Origin: an uncultured Acetatifactor sp. | Lineage (GTDB): Bacteria; Bacillota; Clostridia; Lachnospirales; Lachnospiraceae | DNA: 21,542 nucleotides | Assembly: GCA_910579755.1 (NCBI GenBank) | Contig: CAJTVB010000045.1 | Coordinates: 1 to 21,542 of the forward strand | Reading direction: 5' to 3' | Part shown: one piece after another, positions 13,829 to 21,542 of the stretch | How positions within the stretch are numbered: the first letter of the stretch is position 1 | Layout of the letters: every line of letters begins with the position of its first letter | Position numbers and translations under genes: made by a program | Notes under the pieces: generated by a model | The model's database searches: none | What the model saw: the letters and a program-made list of their open reading frames with translations, nothing else | What the model was told of the DNA's origin: nothing

Positions 13829-14143
13829 ATGAAAATCTTATTGTGTATAATCAGTATTTTATTCGGCCTTTTATCCATAATCGCCGCCCTGAGCCAAATA
13901 AAAAATACAAAGCGCAGGCTGTCTCCCAGACTGATGATCCTGGGCGGTGCACTTCTCATCCTTGCCGTCCTTGGTATGCTGTTGAAGCTGAAGGCTGACT
14001 GGATCATCGCATTTGCAGGAAATGCCCTGATCTGCGGCGCTGCCATTTACAACGGATTATCCAATGACAATTTCCACCTTCAGCACCATATCATACGCAT
14101 TGCTCTTTCTGTGCTTCTGGTCACAGGCTTCATTTTCTTATGA
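13829..14143 (+). CDS. Small integral membrane protein, unknown function
   Basis: A 104-residue protein with about four predicted membrane helices (residues about 3-20, 36-53, 60-76 and 87-104), separated by short charged loops such as QIKNTKRRLSP. ATG 13829 has AAAGGGG a few bases upstream. It starts 68 bases after metF on the same strand with no terminator between them, so it may be read with metF. I do not recognise the family. A bidirectional terminator follows. Confidence 0.75.
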   Translation: MKILLCIISILFGLLSIIAALSQIKNTKRRLSPRLMILGGALLILAVLGMLLKLKADWIIAFAGNALICGAAIYNGLSNDNFHLQHHIIRIALSVLLVTGFIFL

Positions 14144-14164
14144 TACATATGCAGTAAAGTCAAA

Positions 14165-14194
14165 AGCCCTCCGCCGCAAAGCGGAAGGCTTTTA
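14165..14194. terminator. Bidirectional intrinsic terminator
   Basis: AGCC and TCCGC (14165-14174) pair with GCGGA and GGCT (14181-14190) with one mismatched pair, and T residues follow on both strands (TTTT at 14191-14194 on plus; TTTT at 14162-14165 on minus). It ends the plus-strand gene at 14143 and the minus-strand MotA-like gene. Confidence 0.75.
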
Positions 14195-14207
14195 TTCCAG
14201 CCGGACA

Positions 14208-14738
14208 TTACATTGAAATCATTTGAGCTTTCAGCCTTGCATATACGGGAAGCAGGATCAATGTAACAATAAGACCATAAATCGCATTTCCTCCAAGAGC
14301 AGCCAGGCTGTATGGAAGCACTTCCCCCAGACGATCACTATATGCAGTGATACTGTTTATCATTGCAACAAAGCAGTATATCAGCACCAGCAAATCAGCT
14401 ATTATAGCCGTCAGCATGGCCAGCCTCACCGAAAGCAATGATTTTTTCACCTGTACCGCCGTAAGCTCCTCCGGATTTTTCACACAATATACAAATGCAT
14501 GCAGAAAGTCCGGAAAGAGGCCTGTAACCAAAAGCATAAGCAGTGTAGTGCCGAATACAGCTGTTTCCCCTGCCGGATTATGAAACCAGGCCATAGCCAG
14601 CCCGGTATCCTGCAGTTTCATAAACAGGAAAACCGCCAGCAGGATGATTGCCTCCCCAAGGATAAACAGGGCGATCTTGATACCCCTTTTCGACTGATCC
14701 GATGAAGCTTTCACTGTTTCCATGGCTTTTCCTCTCAT
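14208..14738 (-). CDS. MotA/TolQ/ExbB-like four-helix membrane protein
   Basis: A 176-residue membrane protein. Four helices are visible (about 20-40, 58-75, 104-128 and 146-166). The stretch FHNPAGETAVFGTTLL resembles the MotA region around its conserved PS...GGT, and the C-terminal AALGGNAIYGLIVTLILLPVYARLK resembles the last MotA helix. MotA-type proteins form proton-driven stators with MotB; here no MotB-like partner is adjacent, and the cytoplasmic loop between helices 2 and 3 is much shorter than in MotA (about 30 rather than near 100 residues). It could instead be an unrelated membrane protein. The ribosome binding site GGAGG is strong. An operator-like sequence shared with blaI lies upstream at 14952-14972. 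Confidence 0.5.
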   Translation of the reverse strand: MRGKAMETVKASSDQSKRGIKIALFILGEAIILLAVFLFMKLQDTGLAMAWFHNPAGETAVFGTTLLMLLVTGLFPDFLHAFVYCVKNPEELTAVQVKKSLLSVRLAMLTAIIADLLVLIYCFVAMINSITAYSDRLGEVLPYSLAALGGNAIYGLIVTLILLPVYARLKAQMISM

Positions 14739-14951
14739 ACCACTCCTCCTTTAATGACTATTCTAAGATCTACAACAGTAAATTATCACATTTTTATCAG
14801 ATTCAACTTAAATTCCAAATATCTCTCTTTTAAATATATAATATCTTGATATTTTTATATTTAGTTGTCGCATTCTAATAATTTTAGCTCTCATTAATAC
14901 AATGGAATCACCCCTTATATAAAATATTTTCCATACATGAATTACGTTACT

Positions 14952-14972
14952 ATATTACTATATTTATAGTAA
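14952..14972 (-). promoter_or_regulatory. Second BlaI-type operator candidate
   Basis: Bases 14955-14972 form a perfect palindrome, TTACTATA-TT-TATAGTAA. Bases 14952-14969 match 16 of 18 positions of the operator in the blaI promoter (16906-16923). A minus-strand promoter with TTTACA (14979-14984) and TATAGT (14957-14962), 16 bases apart, overlaps it and would read toward the MotA-like gene. Confidence 0.5.
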
Positions 14973-14980
14973 ATTCTGTG

Positions 14981-15025
14981 TAAAATATAGGGCAGCAACA
15001 CAGCACTTCACTATTGCTGCTACCC
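14981..15025 (-). terminator. Intrinsic terminator after blaR1
   Basis: On the minus strand GGG plus GCAGCAA (15025-15014, with a 2-base bulge) pairs with TTGCTGCCC (14998-14990), and TATATTTTA follows. It lies about 40 bases after the blaR1 stop and ends the blaI-blaR1 operon. Confidence 0.6.
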
Positions 15026-15064
15026 CCTGTTGCATATGCCTATTCATAAGTATGTTACTTCATT

Positions 15065-16429
15065 CTAGTGTACTTGATACATACCCTCTGTAGTAATAGC
15101 AATGTTACTTCCATTCTCTATAAAAAATTTATAATATCCTTCTTCGATATCTTTAAATTCATGATATATACTCTTTCCTTTTCCAATAATGTATTTTTTC
15201 TTGTTATTCTGATCTACAAAACCAATTTTCACTTCTACATTTTCTGGCAAGATATCAATCGCAAATAATAATGTATCTCCCTTGTTACATAAAAATTCCT
15301 CTGATTCTACAGCTTCCTTAGCTCCCACTGACCAATCGATTTTTGTTATTGTGCGAGTCAACGGCTCGCCTTCCACAACTTTTACTGTAATCCCTTCTGC
15401 ATATCCGGTTTCTTCGAATTCCTCATAAAAAACAGGTTCCACAGGTTCTACTTCAACCACTTGCTCAGTCAAATGATACAAATAAACATACCCTTTCGCA
15501 CTGGCCAGTGTGGCTCCATAGACAGAAACAGAACTGACTATAAAAGCAACTCCCGATAATAGAACCGCCGCCCATCTGCGGCAATGTTTTGCCTTACGGT
15601 TTTTTACCATTCTTTTGATCCTCTCTTCCAACTCATTTTTATCTTCTGTTAACTGAGATGCCATTACATCGCCGGAATCGCAGACTGCAATTTCCGCGAT
15701 GACTCCAAAATAATTTTTGAGTCCTCCCGCCTTGTCGCAAGCTCTGAAATCACAGGCATATTCGCTCCACCTTCGTACATTTCGATACAGCATCCAGGCA
15801 AGGGGATTAAAGAAATGTATTCCCACCATAATCAAGGATACCCATTTCAAAAGCAAATCCTTCTGCCGGTAGTGTGTGATTTCATGAGTGAATATCACCT
15901 GAAGTTCTTCAGTTGTATATTTTCTCATGGGCAGAATCACCCTGGGCCGGAAAATCCCCGTCACACAGGGAACCTCAAACCGATAAGACTGATATAACGC
16001 CAGCCTCTCTCCCTTCCCTCCCAGCTTTTGATAAATCTTACGAAACTGACTGACGATGTCCTTGTCGCACGGGATCAAATCCTGTTCTCTGCGGCGAAGC
16101 ATAAGCCATCTGCAAAAAACTCCCAGGAAAAATAGAATCATTCCCACTGTCCAAACGGCGAGAAAAATCTGGCTGATCCAGGCATATGCCGGCGTTATGC
16201 TGAATAGATAGCCCTTTCCGATCTCCTGCTTATTTTTCTTTAAAAAGAAGAATGACAGGGGAAGAAAATAAAAAATCACCACCGCCTTTAACAATTCAAA
16301 GGTAATATTTGTAAATCCTGCCCTCTCCATTCCTCTTCCGATTCCCTGCCATACCAGGGTCAGAATTCCTCCTGTCAAGGACGTCAGAAGCACTGCCATG
16401 GTCAGTTCAAGTATCGTCCATTTGCTCAT
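15065..16429 (-). CDS. BlaR1/MecR1-type sensor with M56 zinc peptidase
   Basis: A 454-residue membrane protein with M56 peptidase features: helices near 11-30, 45-63 and 86-108, then the zinc motif HEITH (182-186) and the third ligand region SEYACD (E223). Another helix around 286-308 leads to an extracytoplasmic C-terminal domain of about 145 residues (EVEPVEPVFYEEFEE, then a beta-rich region). In BlaR1 that domain is a penicillin sensor with SxxK; here no such motif, nor SxN or KTG, can be seen, so another signal is likely. On sensing, the peptidase would lead to cleavage of the repressor encoded upstream. It overlaps the blaI gene by 23 bases, so the pair is translationally coupled. Confidence 0.88.
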   Translation of the reverse strand: MSKWTILELTMAVLLTSLTGGILTLVWQGIGRGMERAGFTNITFELLKAVVIFYFLPLSFFFLKKNKQEIGKGYLFSITPAYAWISQIFLAVWTVGMILFFLGVFCRWLMLRRREQDLIPCDKDIVSQFRKIYQKLGGKGERLALYQSYRFEVPCVTGIFRPRVILPMRKYTTEELQVIFTHEITHYRQKDLLLKWVSLIMVGIHFFNPLAWMLYRNVRRWSEYACDFRACDKAGGLKNYFGVIAEIAVCDSGDVMASQLTEDKNELEERIKRMVKNRKAKHCRRWAAVLLSGVAFIVSSVSVYGATLASAKGYVYLYHLTEQVVEVEPVEPVFYEEFEETGYAEGITVKVVEGEPLTRTITKIDWSVGAKEAVESEEFLCNKGDTLLFAIDILPENVEVKIGFVDQNNKKKYIIGKGKSIYHEFKDIEEGYYKFFIENGSNIAITTEGMYQVH

Positions 16430-16820
16430 CCAGCATCCTCCTGATCCGGTCCACGTCCTGTCTGGTCAGCTTTCCTGTACTGCACAGAGCAGAAACTATA
16501 TCTGCCGCATTCCCATGATACCAGAAATCAGTTTCCTCCTGCAGAAGCCTGCGCTTGTATTCCTCCTGGCTCTTTATTGCATAAACATAGGACAGCTTTC
16601 CCTTCCGATAAACTCTGGCAAACCCTTTTTCGGAAAGCTTCAGCAGAAATGTAGCCATGGTAGTTCTGGCGTAATCCTTGGAGTATTTTGCCTTCAGGGC
16701 AGCGATTAAGTCCGGTACGGAAATATCCTCCCCCGCATCCCATATGGTTTTCATAATCAGCGTCTCACAGGCGCTCAGATTCCTGTTTTCATTATAACTG
16801 CTCTCTTCCGTCTCTCTCAA
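16407..16820 (-). CDS. BlaI/MecI family transcriptional repressor
   Basis: A 137-residue winged-helix repressor of the BlaI/MecI family. The N-terminal DNA-binding part shows LSACETLIMKTIWDAG, VPDLIAALKAKY and the recognition helix YARTTMATFLLKLSEKG. The C-terminal helices mediate dimerisation, and the family is inactivated by cleavage after the partner sensor is triggered. The start is TTG 16820, with GGAG 11 bases upstream; a CTG just before it is possible. The 24-bp dyad at 16902-16925, within its own promoter, is the expected autoregulatory operator. Its 3' end overlaps the BlaR1-type gene. Confidence 0.92.
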   Translation of the reverse strand: MRETEESSYNENRNLSACETLIMKTIWDAGEDISVPDLIAALKAKYSKDYARTTMATFLLKLSEKGFARVYRKGKLSYVYAIKSQEEYKRRLLQEETDFWYHGNAADIVSALCSTGKLTRQDVDRIRRMLDEQMDDT

Positions 16821-16901
16821 CAGACATCACACTCCATCACTCTAAAAAATTCCCGCTATATCAGGCAATCAGCTCAGATAATGGGTAATCATCTTCCTTT
16901 C

Positions 16902-16925
16902 TTCTATATTACTATTATTATAGAA
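16902..16925 (-). promoter_or_regulatory. BlaI-type operator in the blaI promoter
   Basis: The 24 bases form a dyad with 10 of 12 positions paired (outer seven all paired). They cover the -10 and most of the spacer of the blaI promoter, which is the classic position of a repressor operator in this family. Confidence 0.65.
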
Positions 16926-16934
16926 ACATGTCAA
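16906..16934 (-). promoter_or_regulatory. Promoter of blaI-blaR1
   Basis: TTGACA (16929-16934) and TAATAT (16906-16911) on the minus strand are 17 bases apart. The start would be near 16899, about 80 bases before the repressor start codon. Confidence 0.6.
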
Positions 16935-16984
16935 TGCATGAAACAGAAATAGTCAGATCTGAAGGCTGAACGGTAATGATTTGA

Positions 16985-18001
16985 TCACTGTTCCTCCGGC
17001 CAGGGCAGATCGGACACCTCAATCTTCTTGTCCCGCAGCATCAGCTCCTTCACCGCCTGATCGGCGCTTTTGCCGTCAAACAGCACCTCGTTAACCTGCT
17101 GGATAATAGGAAGCTGTACATTATATTTCCGGGCCAGTCCCATAGCCGCCTTTGCAGAATAGACTCCTTCCACCACCATTTTGACTTCCGCCATGGCCTC
17201 TTCACAGGTTTTTCCCTGTCCGATCAGAATGCCTGCCCGGCGGTTTCTGGAATGCATGCTGGCGCAGGTCACGATCAGATCCCCGATCCCCGTCAGTCCG
17301 CAGAAGGTCTCAAATCTTCCGCCCATGGCGGTGCCCAGTCTGGCAATCTCCGTGATTCCCCTGGTGATCAGCGCCGCTTTCGTGTTATCGCCATAGCCCA
17401 GACCGTCCGCAATCCCGGCCGCCAGGGCCACAACATTTTTCAGCGAGCCTCCCAGCTCCATGCCCAGAATATCCGGACTGATATAGACCCGGAACACCTG
17501 GTTCATAAACAGATTCTGTATATACTCGGCAGTGGCTCTGCTTCCGGCTCCCACCACAATCGTAGTGGGAAGGCCCCTGCCCACCTCCTCCGCATGGGAA
17601 GGTCCCGACATAACAGCCACATCGGCCTGGGGAATCTCCTGCTCAATAATTTCCGAAAGAGTCATCAGTGTGGTTTCCTCAATTCCCTTGGCCACATTCA
17701 ATATTTTCTGGTTATTTTCCACCAGCTCTTTGAGCCTTCTGGCCGTGGACCTGGTATAGGAACTGGCCACTGCCATCACCAGCAGATCCTTTCCCTGTAC
17801 GGCCTCCTGCTCCCGGGTGGTGAAAACCGTGTTATCCGGCAGCACAACCCCCGGCAGCATCCGATGCTCATGCTTTTCCTTCAGCATGGCAATCTCATTC
17901 TCCAGCGCCGACCATATCGTAATCTCATGTCCGTTTCTGCTCAGCAATACTGCCAGGGCAATCCCCCAGCTTCCTCCTCCGATAATACTGATCCTGGCCA
18001 T
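16985..18001 (-). CDS. gpsA: NAD(P)-dependent glycerol-3-phosphate dehydrogenase
   Basis: GpsA reduces dihydroxyacetone phosphate to sn-glycerol-3-phosphate, the backbone of phospholipids. The Rossmann motif GGGSWG (8-13) is at the N-terminus, followed by NVAKGIEE, the GPSHAEE motif and the catalytic Lys region SLKNVVALAAGIADGLGYGDNTKAA. The 338-residue length is normal. ATG 18001 has AGAGGG just upstream. The product is the substrate of PlsY, encoded upstream 72 bases away on the same strand. Together they supply the first steps of membrane lipid synthesis and are probably in one operon with der. Confidence 0.97.
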   Translation of the reverse strand: MARISIIGGGSWGIALAVLLSRNGHEITIWSALENEIAMLKEKHEHRMLPGVVLPDNTVFTTREQEAVQGKDLLVMAVASSYTRSTARRLKELVENNQKILNVAKGIEETTLMTLSEIIEQEIPQADVAVMSGPSHAEEVGRGLPTTIVVGAGSRATAEYIQNLFMNQVFRVYISPDILGMELGGSLKNVVALAAGIADGLGYGDNTKAALITRGITEIARLGTAMGGRFETFCGLTGIGDLIVTCASMHSRNRRAGILIGQGKTCEEAMAEVKMVVEGVYSAKAAMGLARKYNVQLPIIQQVNEVLFDGKSADQAVKELMLRDKKIEVSDLPWPEEQ

Positions 18002-18073
18002 AATCCCTCTTTTCTACAGCTTCTCCCACACCATAAGCCGGCCCCGGCAAATCTGCCTCCGCCCCATGATGCT

Positions 18074-18760
18074 TTACTGCTGATTTTTCTCAGTCTTTTC
18101 CTCCACATCCACCTGATTCTTTTTAAATAAATATGTCTTTCTTTCATTACCATGAATCAGGCGCACAATATTCTGGCGGTGCTTCCAGTAAGCCATAACG
18201 GCAAGGAACAACGCCAGCGCATACATTTCATACAGCTGTACCTGAGACATGCCCGCAAACACCCCCGTCTGGCCGCATATCACCATCAGCACCATAAATC
18301 CGGCATAAACCAGCAGGGATCCCAGAGATACCAGATGGGTGGTGAGAAAGGTTCCGAAAAACAGTACCACGCCCATAATGATAAAATAGGGATGAAAGGA
18401 AAGAATCATTCCTGCCGTGGCCGCAATTCCCTTTCCTCCCTTAAACCCCATATAAAAAGGATAATTATGCCCCAGAATAGCGCCTGCTCCCGTGTAGAGA
18501 CAAAGCAGGTATATAATGTCCCCGTGGGACGGCCCAAACGCAAGCCTCACGATCCAAACCGCCGCTATGCATTTCAGGCAGTCGCCCGCAAAAACAATGA
18601 GTCCTGCCTTCGTGCCCAGCACCCGCAGGGCATTTGTAGTGCCTGAGTTGCCGCTTCCGTACTGCCTGATATCAATCCCGTGAGCCTTTCCGTAAAAATA
18701 TGCCGTCTGAAACAATCCGAACCCGTAGCCAATCAATAATGCGATGATCCTCTCCACCAT
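18074..18760 (-). CDS. plsY: Glycerol-3-phosphate acyltransferase PlsY
   Basis: PlsY transfers an acyl group from acyl-phosphate to position 1 of glycerol-3-phosphate to make lysophosphatidic acid, and is an integral membrane enzyme. The family motifs are GSGNSGTTNALRVLG (about 36-50), GHNYPFYMGFKGGKG in the middle, and KHRQNIVRLIHGNE near the C-terminus. The protein has several membrane helices and is 228 residues, slightly long because of a charged tail (KNQVDVEEKTEKNQQ). It starts 6 bases after the der stop, with an AAGGAG site inside the end of der, so it is co-transcribed with der and probably coupled to it. Confidence 0.96.
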   Translation of the reverse strand: MVERIIALLIGYGFGLFQTAYFYGKAHGIDIRQYGSGNSGTTNALRVLGTKAGLIVFAGDCLKCIAAVWIVRLAFGPSHGDIIYLLCLYTGAGAILGHNYPFYMGFKGGKGIAATAGMILSFHPYFIIMGVVLFFGTFLTTHLVSLGSLLVYAGFMVLMVICGQTGVFAGMSQVQLYEMYALALFLAVMAYWKHRQNIVRLIHGNERKTYLFKKNQVDVEEKTEKNQQ

Positions 18761-18766
18761 TTTTGT

Positions 18767-20107
18767 CTATTTCTCCTTTTCGTTTCTCTCTCTGATGATA
18801 AACCGAAGGGGGGTTCCCCGAAACCCGAAGGTCTGCCGGATCTGATTCTCGATATATCTGGTATAGGAAAAATGCATCAGCTCCCTGCTGTTGACAAAGA
18901 TCACAAAGGTAGGCGGTTTCACGGAAACCTGGGTGATATAGTAAAGCCGCAGGCGCTTTCCCTTGTCGGACGGCGGCTGCTGCAGGGCCACGGCCTCCGT
19001 CATGATCTCATTGAGCACGCCGGTAGCCACCCGCATTGCGTGATTTTCGCTGACCATATCAATAGTCTCAAAAAGCTTCGGCAGCCTTTGCCCTGTCTTC
19101 GCGGACACAAACAAAATCTCTGCATAGGGCATATAAGAAAGCACATTCCGAATCCGCTCCGTCACGCGGTATATGGTCTTGTCATCCTTTTCCACCGCAT
19201 CCCATTTGTTAACTGCAATGATCACCGCTTTTCCCCGATCATGGGCAATTCCGGCGATCTTGGCGTCCTGTTCCGTGACTCCTTCCATGGCGTCGATGAC
19301 CAGAACCACGATATCCGCCCTCTCCACGGCGCTGACCGTGCGAAGGATCATGTATTTCTCCAGCTCCTCCTTGACCTTATTCTTCCGCCGCACTCCTGCG
19401 GTATCGATCAGCACGTACTCCTTGCCGCCCCAGGAAATCTCCGTGTCCACCGCATCCCTGGTAGTTCCTGCAATATCGGATACAATCAGCCGTTCTTCCC
19501 CCAGCAGCTTGTTGATCAGAGAGGATTTTCCCACGTTTGGCTTTCCCACAATAGCAACCTTGGGCCTCTCATCCTCCTCGTCCTCCTCGGGAAGATCTCC
19601 GAAGTGAGACGCCACCTCCTCCAGCATTTCACCAAGTCCAAGCTTATTCACGGCTGAAACAGGAAACGGGTCTCCGATTCCCAAATTATAAAATTCATAT
19701 ACATCCGCCATGTACTTTTCAAAATGATCCACCTTGTTGACCACCAGCACCACCGGCTTGCGGGAACGTCTCAGCATATCCGCCACCTTGGAATCCGCAT
19801 CCACCAGCCCCTGCTTTACGTCCACAAGAAAAATAATCACATCTGCGGTATCCATGGCAATCTGCGCCTGAGCCCGCATCTGTGACAGGATCACATCTCT
19901 GCTGTCAGGCTCGATTCCGCCGGTATCGATCAGGGTAAACGTCCGGTTCAGCCATGTGATGTCCGCATAGATCCGGTCTCTTGTAATACCCGGGGTATCC
20001 TTTACGATGGATATATTGGATCCGGCCAAAGCGTTAAACAAAGTAGATTTACCTACATTGGGCCTTCCCACCACCGCCACAATCGGCTTCCTGTTTGCAC
20101 CTGCCAT
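18767..20107 (-). CDS. der: Ribosome biogenesis GTPase Der (EngA)
   Basis: Der has two tandem GTPase domains and a KH-like C-terminal domain, and acts in 50S ribosomal subunit assembly. In the 446-residue form, domain 1 has GRPNVGKS (14-21), DTGG (61-64) and NKVD (124-127). Domain 2 has GKPNVGKS (188-195) with its own DTAG and NKWD. The KH-like end includes SVKPPTFVIFVNS. ATG 20107 is preferred over the in-frame ATG 20134 because GGAGG lies 6 bases upstream of it and the family starts just before KPIVAVVGRPNVG. The downstream plsY starts 6 bases away. Confidence 0.97.
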   Translation of the reverse strand: MAGANRKPIVAVVGRPNVGKSTLFNALAGSNISIVKDTPGITRDRIYADITWLNRTFTLIDTGGIEPDSRDVILSQMRAQAQIAMDTADVIIFLVDVKQGLVDADSKVADMLRRSRKPVVLVVNKVDHFEKYMADVYEFYNLGIGDPFPVSAVNKLGLGEMLEEVASHFGDLPEEDEEDERPKVAIVGKPNVGKSSLINKLLGEERLIVSDIAGTTRDAVDTEISWGGKEYVLIDTAGVRRKNKVKEELEKYMILRTVSAVERADIVVLVIDAMEGVTEQDAKIAGIAHDRGKAVIIAVNKWDAVEKDDKTIYRVTERIRNVLSYMPYAEILFVSAKTGQRLPKLFETIDMVSENHAMRVATGVLNEIMTEAVALQQPPSDKGKRLRLYYITQVSVKPPTFVIFVNSRELMHFSYTRYIENQIRQTFGFRGTPLRFIIRERNEKEK

Positions 20108-20176
20108 ACTCCGCCTCCTTTCCGCGTCCACCATGACGCCGGCTGCACCTTACCGGAGCGCTTCGGTGGACAATAC

Positions 20177-20190
20177 TGCTGTATACAGCA
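20177..20190. repeat. Perfect 14-bp palindrome between the DUF512 gene and der
   Basis: The bases TGCTGTATACAGCA form a perfect palindrome in the 88-base gap. No T-run follows, and it does not fit the usual LexA box of Firmicutes. Its role is unknown. Confidence 0.35.
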
Positions 20191-20195
20191 ATATA

Positions 20196-21521
20196 TCACG
20201 ACAATATCGCATTCAAAAAATCATATCCGCTTGATTTTACAATATTAATGGACACTTGTAAAGCTTTTTCCAGCTCTCCGGTCCGTACATCGTCCAAAAA
20301 CACATCCTCGCCGCTCCTCAGCATATTCTCCGGCAGCAAAAGGCGTCTTCCCAGGTTCTTTCCCCGAAGCTGTGACAGCAGATCCCTTCCGGTGATCAGT
20401 CCGGAAACCGTAATACGCTCCCCAAAAAATTCATTTGTAATGGGATATACATGAATACAGATTTGCGGCCAAATTTCCATCACCCGCTCCGCCATTTTCC
20501 GAATATAAGGATATGCCAGCAGCCCGGTAGCCATGGACAACTCATCCGCTTTCCTTTCCAGGACTCTCTCTCCGGTCTTACGCTGTTCCAGGGCATTCTC
20601 AAACTCATTCAGCAAAAGTCTCAGCATGCCCACGCCGTTTTCCAGCTGAAGATATCCGTCATACCGCTCCTCCTCCGGGACCTCCTGCCCTGCCAGTATA
20701 TACCATTCATCGCTGGCATGAACAAAATGACTTCCGAATTTTTCACAGCACTCTTTTTGAAACCCTTCGATCAGTCGAATTACCTCTTTGGCATCTTCCT
20801 TTGAAAAAGGCTCCAGCGGATAAAGCCCTTCCCGGTATTTAGTCAACCCTACCGGAACCACAGACAGACTTTCCAGACAGGGGACATACTTCATCAGCTC
20901 CCTGATGCTGAACTCCAGCTCCTGACCGTCATTTAATCCCTTGCAGAGCACGATCTGTCCGTTCATATGAATATCCGCCTCATACAGCAGATCCACCTTT
21001 TTTAAGGCTTCCCCTGCAAAACGGTTGTTCAGCATCCTGCATCGAAGCTCCGGCTTCATGGTGTGAAAGGAAATATTGATTGGAGACAGACGATACCGAC
21101 AGATCCTGTCAATATCATGGCCGGACAGATTGGTAAGCGTCACATAATTGCCCTGAAGAAAGGACAGCCTGGCATCATCATCCTTAAAGTACAGAGTATC
21201 CCTCATTCCCGGCGGCATCTGATCAATAAAGCAGAATACACACCGGTTGCTGCAATGGCGATACTCATCCATCAGTCCGTTTTCAAACTCCAGCCCCAGA
21301 TCCTCGTCATACTCCTTGTCCACCTCCAGAAGCCACTGCTCACCGTCCGGCTTCTCCACCAGCACTTCAATATAACTGTCCTGAACCAGAAACTGATAAT
21401 CAAATATATCCTCTATGTTGGTATTGTCTATTGCCAGGATCCTGTCCCCGGCCTCTATTTCCAATTCCTCGGCAATACTGCCGGGAAGCACCCTGCTGAT
21501 TCTGTGTCCTGTTTTCTTCAT
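20196..21521 (-). CDS. DUF512 radical SAM protein with PDZ domain
   Basis: A 441-residue protein. It has an N-terminal PDZ-like domain (about 1-75, with VLPGSIAEELEIEAGDRIL), then a radical SAM-type cysteine motif CSNRCVFC (C90, C94, C97) followed by FIDQMPPGMRDTLYFKDDD, and a C-terminal DUF512 domain. In Clostridia and relatives this gene commonly stands before der, as here, which suggests a conserved but unresolved role. The reaction catalysed is not known to me. ATG 21521 has GAGAGGAGC upstream. The gap to der is 88 bases and contains a palindrome but no clear terminator, so read-through into der is likely. Confidence 0.93.
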   Translation of the reverse strand: MKKTGHRISRVLPGSIAEELEIEAGDRILAIDNTNIEDIFDYQFLVQDSYIEVLVEKPDGEQWLLEVDKEYDEDLGLEFENGLMDEYRHCSNRCVFCFIDQMPPGMRDTLYFKDDDARLSFLQGNYVTLTNLSGHDIDRICRYRLSPINISFHTMKPELRCRMLNNRFAGEALKKVDLLYEADIHMNGQIVLCKGLNDGQELEFSIRELMKYVPCLESLSVVPVGLTKYREGLYPLEPFSKEDAKEVIRLIEGFQKECCEKFGSHFVHASDEWYILAGQEVPEEERYDGYLQLENGVGMLRLLLNEFENALEQRKTGERVLERKADELSMATGLLAYPYIRKMAERVMEIWPQICIHVYPITNEFFGERITVSGLITGRDLLSQLRGKNLGRRLLLPENMLRSGEDVFLDDVRTGELEKALQVSINIVKSSGYDFLNAILS

Positions 21522-21542
21522 AAAAGCTCCTCTCCGCCGCAG

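Larger units (their letters stand above)
14739..15064 (-). other. AT-rich intergenic region between blaR1 and the MotA-like gene
   Basis: The 326 bases are very AT-rich. They hold the blaR1 terminator (14981-15025), an operator-like palindrome (14955-14972) with a possible minus-strand promoter, and one 28-codon frame (14808-14894, starting MRAKIIRMRQLN) with GGGGTG 14 bases before its ATG. No other gene is supported. Confidence 0.55.

Overview
The window looks like a chromosomal segment of an anaerobic, spore-forming Clostridia species, probably Lachnospiraceae. The signs are a cotJA-cotJB-cotJC coat cluster, a SpoVAF/GerA-type germination protein, an oxygen-sensitive class III ribonucleotide reductase with its activase, a DegV protein, and the clostridial gene order DUF512 radical SAM protein, der, plsY, gpsA. 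Assignments rest on reading motifs and general protein character; no database search was run. Almost everything is on the minus strand. Only metF and a small membrane protein behind it are on the plus strand.

Layout. Bases 1 to about 775 are AT-rich and look like one end of an acquired element. They hold the start of a MATE efflux gene with a strong promoter, a leader ORF and an intrinsic terminator hairpin between promoter and gene (tet(M)-like attenuation layout). This segment abuts the 3' end of cotJC, whose last 15 codons do not look like the CotJC family. The junction carries a 7-6-7 bp inverted repeat resembling a tyrosine-recombinase core. Next come cotJC, cotJB and cotJA (translationally coupled), degV with its own promoter, spoVAF and dut, nrdG and nrdD (with candidate NrdR boxes), a WYL-domain regulator preceded by a 50-residue single-pass membrane protein, tyrS, and a VWA protein with its MoxR-type ATPase.

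At 12.8 kb the strand switches: overlapping divergent promoters serve moxR-vwa (minus) and metF (plus). A bidirectional terminator at 14.17 kb separates the small plus-strand membrane gene from a minus-strand MotA/TolQ-like four-helix membrane protein. A BlaI/BlaR1-type regulatory pair follows; its BlaR1 has the M56 zinc protease but a C-terminal domain that does not look penicillin-binding. Two nearly identical operator-like sequences (16 of 18 bases the same) lie at the blaI promoter and upstream of the MotA-like gene, so the pair may control that gene as well as itself.

The last 4.5 kb (minus strand) is housekeeping: DUF512 radical SAM protein, Der GTPase, PlsY and GpsA. The last two supply consecutive steps of phospholipid synthesis: sn-glycerol-3-phosphate formation and its first acylation.

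The main points of interest are the attenuated efflux gene in the putative element, the element junction in cotJC, the two-site BlaI-like regulon, a hairpin that would hide the ribosome binding site of spoVAF, and several small or atypical membrane proteins. I saw no tRNA, rRNA, CRISPR array or recognised riboswitch.
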